The notes beneath the pieces were generated by a model, which was not told the origin of the DNA, searched no databases, and saw nothing but the letters and a program-made list of their open reading frames with translations. From an uncultured Clostridia bacterium (GTDB taxonomy: Bacteria; Bacillota; Clostridia; TANB77; CAG-508), in NCBI GenBank assembly GCA_934167135.1, contig CAKPKI010000053.1:1-11148 (forward strand): a stretch of DNA of 11,148 nucleotides, written 5' to 3'. A program made the translations under genes and the position numbers. How positions within the stretch are numbered: position 1 is the stretch's first letter; every line of letters begins with the position of its first letter. Of the stretch, positions 5,911-11,148 are shown one piece after another.

Positions 5911-5939
5911 TTGAAAAAAATTGGATATTGTTATATAGT
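5911..5939 (+). promoter_or_regulatory. sigma-A promoter of the prmC-whiA-hemW operon
   Basis: TTGAAA (5911-5916), 17-bp spacer, TATAGT (5934-5939). Transcription should start near 5946, leaving a leader of only about 14 nt that is almost entirely the AAGGTGAT ribosome site of prmC. Confidence 0.72.
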
Positions 5940-5959
5940 AAAAATGAAGGTGATGAGAT

Positions 5960-6799
5960 ATGACAATAAAACAAGTTCTTACAAAAGGAATGATAATGTT
6001 AAAAAATAATAATATAGAAACTCCTAAATTAAAAGCAAGACTATTATTACAATATATATTAAAAAAGCCAAGGCAATATTTAATTATTTATGATAATAAA
6101 GAAATCTCTAAAAAAGAACAATGGGAATATTTTGTCAATATAGAAAAACTAACCAATGGAGTTCCTTTGCAACATATTACACATACACAAGAATTTATGA
6201 AGATGGACTTTTATGTTAATGAAAATGTATTAATACCAAGGCCTGATACAGAAATATTAGTAGAAGAAGTAATTGAAATTGCAAAAAAAATACAAAAACC
6301 AAAAATATTAGATTTATGTACAGGAAGTGGTGCAATAGCAATATCTATTGCTAAAAATGTACCTAATGCAGAAGTATATGCTGTAGATATAAGTGAAAAA
6401 GCACTAGAAGTTGCAAGGAAAAATGCTAAAAATTTAATTGCGAATGTGAAATTCATAAAATCAAATTTATTTAATAATGTAAAAAAAATGAAATTTGATA
6501 TAATAGTATCAAATCCACCATATATAAAAAAAGAAGATATAAAGCTTTTGAGCAACGAAGTACAGAAAGAACCAGAGCTAGCCTTAGATGGAGGATATGA
6601 TGGACTAGATTTTTACAGAAAGATAACAAACCAAGCAATAGAATATTTGAAATTTGAGGGATATTTATGTTTTGAAATAGGGTTTGATCAAAAAGAAGAT
6701 GTAATAAAAATTATAGAAAATGAAGAAAATTATAAAAATATTTATAGTAAAAAAGATTTATATGGTAATGACAGAATAATAATATCTAAGGTTAATTAA
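5960..6799 (+). CDS. prmC: peptide chain release factor N5-glutamine methyltransferase (PrmC/HemK)
   Basis: A 279-residue SAM-dependent enzyme that methylates the glutamine of the GGQ motif in RF1 and RF2, which raises termination efficiency. The N-terminal helical domain recognises the release factor, ending near the LIPRPDTE motif (91-98). The Rossmann domain carries the SAM-binding loop ILDLCTGSGAIAI (116-128), the acidic VDIS motif (142-145) and the catalytic NPPY (185-188) that holds the glutamine side chain. Length is normal. ATG at 5960 follows AAGGTGAT. prmC is usually next to prfA (RF1); no prfA is present in this window. It is the first gene of a probable operon with whiA (21-nt gap) and hemW. 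Confidence 0.95.
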   Translation: MTIKQVLTKGMIMLKNNNIETPKLKARLLLQYILKKPRQYLIIYDNKEISKKEQWEYFVNIEKLTNGVPLQHITHTQEFMKMDFYVNENVLIPRPDTEILVEEVIEIAKKIQKPKILDLCTGSGAIAISIAKNVPNAEVYAVDISEKALEVARKNAKNLIANVKFIKSNLFNNVKKMKFDIIVSNPPYIKKEDIKLLSNEVQKEPELALDGGYDGLDFYRKITNQAIEYLKFEGYLCFEIGFDQKEDVIKIIENEENYKNIYSKKDLYGNDRIIISKVN

Positions 6800-6820
6800 A
6801 ACAAAGACAAGGAGGAATAT

Positions 6821-7666
6821 ATGTCGTTTTCATCAGAATTAAAGAAAGAAATAAGCCAATTAGATAATTTATCAAACAAAGAAATTGTAAAATATGAATT
6901 GATGGGTTATTTAATTAGTAGCAATATAATAAATGAACAAAATAAAATAAAATATAGTACAGAAAATGAGTATAGTATAAATAGATTTTCTAGATTGTTA
7001 AACAATATGGGAATAGATAATTATAAAATATTAGTACAAGGAAATTTATTTGTTATAATATTAAATAAAAAGAATTTAAACGATATATTAGAAATAGATG
7101 AAATAAATTTTAATAATATAAAATGGTTAGTAAGAGGAATATATTTAGGCTCTGGTTCAATAAATAATCCAGAAAAAAAATATCATTTAGAAATGGGGAT
7201 AAAAAATAAAGAAAAGGCAGAAAAAATAAAAGAATATATAATGAAATATGATATAAAATGTAACATAATAGAAAAAAACACACAATATGTAATATATTTA
7301 AAAGATGGAGAGGAAATTTCAAAATTTTTGGCATTACTTGGTGCCAATAAATCTGTTATAAAATTTGAACAGATAAGAGTACAAAGAGAAATGAACAATA
7401 AAATTAATAGAATTGTAAATTGCGAAACAGCAAACTTAAATAAAACAATAAATGCTTCTATTGAGCAGATAGAAGCAATAAAAAGACTAAAGTCAAGCAA
7501 TAAATTTGAAACACTTGATGAAACATTAAAAGAAATTGCAGAAATAAGGTTAAAAAATCCTAATGCTAGTTTAATAGAATTAGGAAAAATGTTAAAAAAA
7601 CCTATAGGAAAATCAGGAGTAAATTATAGATTAAAAAAAATATTGGAGATGGCAAATGAGAAATAG
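6821..7666 (+). CDS. whiA: DNA-binding protein WhiA
   Basis: A 281-residue protein of the WhiA family. It opens with SFSSELKKEI, the conserved start. A LAGLIDADG-homing-endonuclease-like fold follows, with the WLVRGIYLGSGSINNPEKKY segment at 102-121; endonuclease activity is lost in this family. A C-terminal helix-turn-helix is at about 235-278 (LKEIAEIRL through SGVNYRLKKI). WhiA is a sporulation regulator in Streptomyces; in Firmicutes it binds DNA and affects cell division and nucleoid organisation without a clear regulon. ATG follows GGAGG (6811-6815). It is shorter than B. subtilis WhiA (about 316). Usual neighbours rapZ/yvcJ and glmR/yvcK are absent. Its last 11 nt overlap hemW. Confidence 0.94.
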   Translation: MSFSSELKKEISQLDNLSNKEIVKYELMGYLISSNIINEQNKIKYSTENEYSINRFSRLLNNMGIDNYKILVQGNLFVIILNKKNLNDILEIDEINFNNIKWLVRGIYLGSGSINNPEKKYHLEMGIKNKEKAEKIKEYIMKYDIKCNIIEKNTQYVIYLKDGEEISKFLALLGANKSVIKFEQIRVQREMNNKINRIVNCETANLNKTINASIEQIEAIKRLKSSNKFETLDETLKEIAEIRLKNPNASLIELGKMLKKPIGKSGVNYRLKKILEMANEK

Positions 7667-8789
7667 AGAATTAGGAGTATATGTTCATATTCCATTTTGT
7701 AAACATAAATGTGAATATTGTGACTTTATTTCATATTGTAATAAAGATGAACAAATAGAAGAATATATAGAAGCTTTAAAAAAAGAAATAAAAATGCAAA
7801 ATATACAATCATGGATTACAACTATTTATATTGGAGGTGGAACACCTTCATATATTGATAGTAAATACATAAAAGAAATAATGAAGGAAATAAGAAAAAA
7901 AAATGTACACAAAGAAGCGGAAATAACAATAGAAGTTAATCCAGGAACAGTTAATGAAGACAAATTAAGAGATTATATGGAATGTGGCATAAATAGATTA
8001 AGTATAGGATTGCAAGTAGTGCAAGATAATTTATTAAAGCAAATAGGTAGAATTCATAACTATAACCAATTTTTAGAAACATACAAATTAGCAAGAAAAT
8101 TGGGATTTAAAAATATAAATGTTGATTTAATGTTAGGCTTGCCAAACCAAAGAATAAAGGATTTAAAAGAAAGTCTGGATGAAATAATAAAATTGCAACC
8201 AGAACATATATCTGTTTATTCTCTTATAGTAGAGGAAGGAACACCTATTGCAAAAAAAATAGAAAGTGGAGAATTAGAGTTACCAAGTGATAATACGGAA
8301 AGAAATATGTATTGGTATGTAAAAAATACATTGGAATTAAGAGGATATAAACATTATGAGATTTCTAATTTTGCTAAAAGGGGATATGAGTCTAAACATA
8401 ATATGAATTGCTGGAATCAGAGTCAATACTTTGGGTTTGGAGTTTCAGCACATTCATATAGAGATATTACAAGATATTCAAATACAACTAATATAGATGA
8501 ATATATTAAAAATATTAAAAGTGATAATTTGGCTAAAAATAGAATTATTCATGAAATACAAAAAGAGCATGATATAGAAAAAGAATATATGTTGCTTGGA
8601 TTACGTAAAATTAAAGGGATTAAAATAAATGATTTTAAGTCAAAATTTGTAAAAAATCCAATTTATGTATTTAGAAAGGAATTAAAAAAGTTATCAGATG
8701 AAAATTTGATTGCAGTTGATGCAAATTCTATTAGACTTACACCTAGAGGTATTGATTTGGCTAATTTGGTATGGGAAGAATTTGTTTAA
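7656..8789 (+). CDS. hemW: radical SAM heme chaperone HemW (HemN-like)
   Basis: A 377-residue radical SAM protein. The cluster motif CKHKCEYC (C15, C19, C22) binds a [4Fe-4S] cluster with SAM; the residue after it is DF rather than the GC of true HemN. This marks HemW, a heme-binding chaperone, and not coproporphyrinogen III dehydrogenase. GGGTPS (60-65) helps bind SAM; LSIGLQ (114-119), HYEISNFAK (232-240) and FGFGVSAHSY (258-267) are further family signatures. The C-terminal HemN_C domain runs from about 295 to the end. Length is typical. The start overlaps whiA by 11 nt, with GGAG at 7645-7648 inside whiA, indicating coupled translation. The heme client in this presumed anaerobe is not evident. 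Databases often call this gene hemN or hemZ. Confidence 0.93.
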   Translation: MRNRELGVYVHIPFCKHKCEYCDFISYCNKDEQIEEYIEALKKEIKMQNIQSWITTIYIGGGTPSYIDSKYIKEIMKEIRKKNVHKEAEITIEVNPGTVNEDKLRDYMECGINRLSIGLQVVQDNLLKQIGRIHNYNQFLETYKLARKLGFKNINVDLMLGLPNQRIKDLKESLDEIIKLQPEHISVYSLIVEEGTPIAKKIESGELELPSDNTERNMYWYVKNTLELRGYKHYEISNFAKRGYESKHNMNCWNQSQYFGFGVSAHSYRDITRYSNTTNIDEYIKNIKSDNLAKNRIIHEIQKEHDIEKEYMLLGLRKIKGIKINDFKSKFVKNPIYVFRKELKKLSDENLIAVDANSIRLTPRGIDLANLVWEEFV

Positions 8790-8790
8790 A

Positions 8791-8815
8791 AACATAAAAT
8801 TTCTTAATTTATGTT
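8791..8815. repeat. 8-bp inverted repeat after hemW
   Basis: AACATAAA (8791-8798) and TTTATGTT (8808-8815) with a 9-nt loop, 1 nt after the hemW stop codon. No T-run follows, so it is not a standard terminator; it may still act as a weak 3' end or be chance. Confidence 0.35.
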
Positions 8816-8816
8816 C

Positions 8817-8845
8817 TTGACATAATGTGGAAAACATGAGAAAAT
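8817..8845 (+). promoter_or_regulatory. probable sigma-A promoter of scpB-proS
   Basis: Perfect TTGACA (8817-8822), 17-bp spacer, then GAAAAT (8840-8845) preceded by TGA as an extended -10. The -10 lacks its first T, so the extended element and perfect -35 carry the call. Confidence 0.55.
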
Positions 8846-8878
8846 ATATAAGTGAATTTAGGAGACAGTAGGTGAAGT

Positions 8879-9439
8879 ATGGATATACAAAAAACAAAAG
8901 CAATAATAGAAGCAATATTATTTTCTGCTGGAAGGATTGTTACAGAAGAAGAATTAATATTAGCATTGGAAATAGACAAACATCAAATTGAAGATATAAT
9001 AAAAATTATGCAAGCAGAATATGAAAATAGAGGAATTGAAATAATTAAAATAGAGCAAGGATATCAACTATGTAGTAAAAAAGAATATTATGAATATATT
9101 TATCCAATTTTAGACAAAAGGGCTAAACCAAATTTATCAACAGCAGCATTAGAAACGCTTGCAATAATTGCATATAACCCAAGGGCAACTAGAGCAGAAA
9201 TAGAGGCAATAAGAGGAGTAAACAGTGATGGAACAATATATAAGTTATTAGATTATGGATTAATTGAGGATGCTGGAAAGGCTGATTTGCCAGGTAAACC
9301 AACAACATATAAAACAACTACAGAATTTTTAAAAATGTTTGGGTATGAGAGTTTAGAAAAATTGCCGAAACTGCCGAGTTATAAGTTAGATGAAAATAGA
9401 CAAATAGTAATAGAAGAATTAAATGAAACAAAATATTAA
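8879..9439 (+). CDS. scpB: segregation and condensation protein B (ScpB)
   Basis: A 186-residue subunit of the SMC-ScpA-ScpB condensin, which loads at origin-proximal sites and resolves sister chromosomes. Two winged-helix domains are expected: the first about 1-80 (KTKAIIEAILFSAGRIVTEE start), the second about 85-160 with the family signature LETLAIIAYNPRATRAEIEAIRGV and DLPGKPTTYKTT. The C-terminal tail is short and acidic. Length is usual. ATG at 8879 follows AGGTGA. ScpB is normally just downstream of scpA; here the upstream gene is hemW and no scpA is in the window. It is followed by proS after 29 nt, probably one transcript. Confidence 0.95.
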   Translation: MDIQKTKAIIEAILFSAGRIVTEEELILALEIDKHQIEDIIKIMQAEYENRGIEIIKIEQGYQLCSKKEYYEYIYPILDKRAKPNLSTAALETLAIIAYNPRATRAEIEAIRGVNSDGTIYKLLDYGLIEDAGKADLPGKPTTYKTTTEFLKMFGYESLEKLPKLPSYKLDENRQIVIEELNETKY

Positions 9440-9468
9440 TATAAAATTAAATAATGGAGGAATGAAGT

Positions 9469-10746
9469 ATGAAATTATCATTAACAGGAATGGGAACAAC
9501 AAAATTAAATAATATAGACAAAATGTATCCAGGACAAAGCATATTATTACAAACAGGTCAATTAGTGCAATATGGAGCTGGATTATTTGGATATAATACA
9601 ATACCATTGTTATTAAGAAGAAAAATAGAGCAAATTATAGTAGAAACATTAAATGAATATGGATGTACAGAAGTATTACTACCAACACTGCAACCAGATA
9701 CAATTTGGAAAAACTCTGGTAGATATGAACATTATATCCAAGATGGTACAATGTTAATAACAGAATCAAATAAAGGAACATTTTGCTTAGCACCTACAGG
9801 AGAAGAAGCAATGGTAGAATTTGCAAAAGAAAAATTGAAATCATACAAAACATTACCAGTAACATATTATCAAATTGGAGAAAAATTTAGAAATGAAATA
9901 AGAACAAGAGGTTATTTATTAAGAGGAAAATCATTTCCAATGTTAGATGCATATAGTTTTGATAAAGATATAGAAGGAATGGAAAAATCTTATGAAAATG
10001 TAAGAAACGCATTTTTAGATATTTTTGAAAAAATAGGATTAAAAGTAATACCAATAGTTGCAGATAATGGAGCAATGGGTGGTAAAAAATCAGAAGAATT
10101 TATGTTGATATCAGAACAAGGTGAAGACAAAATATTATATAATGAAGAAACAGGAATAGGATTAAACACAGAAATCTTAGAAAGAGAAGACTATAAGGAA
10201 TACTTGAAAAATGAATATAGCATAGAAGATATTTCAAACTTTAAAGAAATTAGAACAATGGAATTAGGCCACATTTTTCAATTAGGAACAAGATATTCCG
10301 AAATGATGGATGGAAAATACATAAATCAAGAAGGAAAAGAAACATTCTATTATATGGGATGTTATGGAATAGGTGTAAGTAGAACATTAGCTGCATTATA
10401 TGAACAATGTGTTATAAATGATAAAAATGGTCAACCTTGTGGTTTTGTATTACCTGAAAAAATTTCACCATACATATTACAAATAGTTGTAAAGCCAGGA
10501 GATAAAGAAAAAATAAAATTAGCGGAAGCAATAGAACAAAAAATATTTTCTATAGCTAATGTAATAATTGACGATAGAGAAAATATTTCTATTGGATCAA
10601 AAATAAAAGATGTAAAAATATTAGGAACTCCATACATGATAGTTTTAGGAGATAAATCAAATAACGAGGAATTTGAGATAGAAAACATAAAAACAGGAGA
10701 AAAAACAACAGTAAAATTTGAGGATTTATCAAAATTCTTTATGTAA
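9469..10746 (+). CDS. proS: compact prolyl-tRNA synthetase lacking the editing (INS) domain
   Basis: A 425-residue class II aminoacyl-tRNA synthetase that charges tRNA-Pro; standard bacterial ProRS has about 565-570 residues. Motif 1 (about 66-84, TEVLLPTLQPDTIWKNSGR), motif 2 (FRNEIRTRG and LDAYSFD, 140-165) and motif 3 (YYMGCYGIGVSRTLAALYEQ, 294-313) are present, with an anticodon-binding domain at about 335-425. Between GGKKSEEFM (204-212) and MELGHIFQLGTRYSE (264-278) only about 50 residues stand where ordinary bacterial ProRS carries the ~180-residue INS editing domain. In motif 2, the usual RSREFxMKDAYSF reads RGKSFPMLDAYSF, so conserved E and K are replaced by S and L. It resembles the INS-less ProRS of alphaproteobacteria in architecture. 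It may be the sole ProRS or a divergent second copy. GGAGG (9456-9460) precedes ATG. No clear terminator follows. Confidence 0.88.
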   Translation: MKLSLTGMGTTKLNNIDKMYPGQSILLQTGQLVQYGAGLFGYNTIPLLLRRKIEQIIVETLNEYGCTEVLLPTLQPDTIWKNSGRYEHYIQDGTMLITESNKGTFCLAPTGEEAMVEFAKEKLKSYKTLPVTYYQIGEKFRNEIRTRGYLLRGKSFPMLDAYSFDKDIEGMEKSYENVRNAFLDIFEKIGLKVIPIVADNGAMGGKKSEEFMLISEQGEDKILYNEETGIGLNTEILEREDYKEYLKNEYSIEDISNFKEIRTMELGHIFQLGTRYSEMMDGKYINQEGKETFYYMGCYGIGVSRTLAALYEQCVINDKNGQPCGFVLPEKISPYILQIVVKPGDKEKIKLAEAIEQKIFSIANVIIDDRENISIGSKIKDVKILGTPYMIVLGDKSNNEEFEIENIKTGEKTTVKFEDLSKFFM

Positions 10747-10784
10747 GCAAAATTTGATATTAAGTAAATTATTTGTGAAAATAG

Positions 10785-10813
10785 TTGTAAAAAACATAAA
10801 AGACTGATATACT
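10785..10813 (+). promoter_or_regulatory. sigma-A promoter of the Asp23/Gls24 gene
   Basis: TTGTAA (10785-10790), 17-bp spacer, TATACT (10808-10813) preceded by TGA as an extended -10. The predicted start is near 10820, about 32 nt before the ATG. Confidence 0.72.
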
Positions 10814-10833
10814 TTAAATGATGAAACTTTAAA
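10811..10833. repeat. short direct repeat at the Asp23 transcription start
   Basis: ACTTTAAA at 10811-10818 and again at 10826-10833, a 15-bp period straddling the predicted transcription start. It could be an operator; at eight AT-rich bases it may be chance. Confidence 0.3.
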
Positions 10834-10851
10834 GAAAGGAAAGTGAGTTTT

Positions 10852-11148
10852 ATGGAAGAAAACAAAACAGAAAATAAAGAAGAAATAGTAGAAATTGAAG
10901 AAAATTCAACAGGTTCAAATGACGGAATCAAAATATCAAATGATGTAGTAGCAGTAATAGCGGGTGTTGCTGTATCAGAAGTACCAGGAGTAGCCAGTAT
11001 GTCAGGAGGATTTGCTGGAGGGATCTCAGAAGTATTAAGTGGAAAGAAGAATTTATCTAAAGGAATAAAAGTTGACGCAAACGAAAAAGAAGTTAAAATT
11101 GATGTAAACATAATTGTAGAATATGGAACAAGAATACCAGATGTAGCA
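10852..11148 (+). CDS. Asp23/Gls24 family envelope stress protein, 5' part
   Basis: 99 codons are visible before the window ends. The start MEENKTENKEEIVEIEENS is an acidic, probably disordered tail. The Asp23/Gls24 domain (Pfam PF03780) begins near residue 25: DGIKISNDVVAVIAGVAVSE, then VPGVASMSGG, and the beta strands IKVDANEKEVKIDVNIIVEYG. Members are abundant alkaline or envelope stress proteins in Firmicutes; B. subtilis YqhY has a role linked to lipid synthesis. The exact role of this copy cannot be told. ATG at 10852 has an AAAGGA site about 11 nt upstream, rather far. It has its own extended -10 promoter. In many Firmicutes this gene precedes nusB; that cannot be checked here. Confidence 0.88.
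   Translation, partial: MEENKTENKEEIVEIEENSTGSNDGIKISNDVVAVIAGVAVSEVPGVASMSGGFAGGISEVLSGKKNLSKGIKVDANEKEVKIDVNIIVEYGTRIPDVA

Noticed and set aside
10793..10799. AACATAA shared by the gaps at 4552, 8791 and 10793 as a regulatory motif
   Set aside because: The same word also occurs inside coding sequence, and seven AT-rich bases are expected to recur by chance here.
10431..11111. 226-codon minus-strand frame over the end of proS and the start of the Asp23 gene
   Set aside because: It is antisense to two recognised genes and shows only low-complexity Ser/Phe/Ile composition typical of shadow frames in A-rich DNA.

Overview
The window is very AT-rich bacterial chromosome with dense genes, strong AGGAGG-type ribosome sites, and codon choice dominated by AAA, ATA, TTA and AGA. 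The gene set (spoIIP, yabG, veg, whiA, a DUF4364 gene, Asp23/Gls24) points to a low-GC, endospore-lineage Firmicute, most likely an anaerobic Clostridia member. An uncultured gut lineage is my guess, not something the sequence proves. No phage, transposase, CRISPR, rRNA or tRNA signal was found.

Layout. 1-2560 (+): the 3' part of an AAA-ATPase-like gene, an MBL-fold hydrolase, and spoIIP with a possible sigma-E-type -10. 2562-3140 (+): a self-contained unit of sigma-A promoter, ~100-nt leader, orphan three-helix membrane protein and strong terminator. 3115-4446 (-): a convergent three-gene unit of DUF4364 regulator, endonuclease III (nth) and an unlisted 45-residue Cys-rich protein starting at TTG. 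4534-5898 (+): yabG behind a sigma-K-type promoter, then veg behind a strong sigma-A promoter and ending in a strong terminator. This is the classic yabG-veg pair. yabG carries a single-base frameshift between its two presumed catalytic residues. 5911-8789 (+): a prmC-whiA-hemW operon. 8817-10746 (+): scpB-proS, the latter a compact prolyl-tRNA synthetase without the editing insertion. 10785-11148 (+): promoter and 5' part of an Asp23/Gls24 gene.

How the genes fit together. Most are housekeeping or sporulation genes: engulfment (SpoIIP), coat/cortex processing (YabG), translation (PrmC, ProS), chromosome segregation (ScpB), base-excision repair (Nth) and heme or radical-SAM metabolism (HemW). 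There is no obvious new multi-gene defence or metabolic system. The most interesting signals are regulatory. A perfect 12-bp inverted repeat has one arm inside the veg promoter and the other on the veg ribosome site, so read-through from yabG could hide the site while the proper veg transcript leaves it free. Four TGTAA words sit at exact 11-bp spacing just upstream. The other points of note are the hidden Cys-rich gene overlapping a terminator, the yabG frameshift, and the divergent ProRS.
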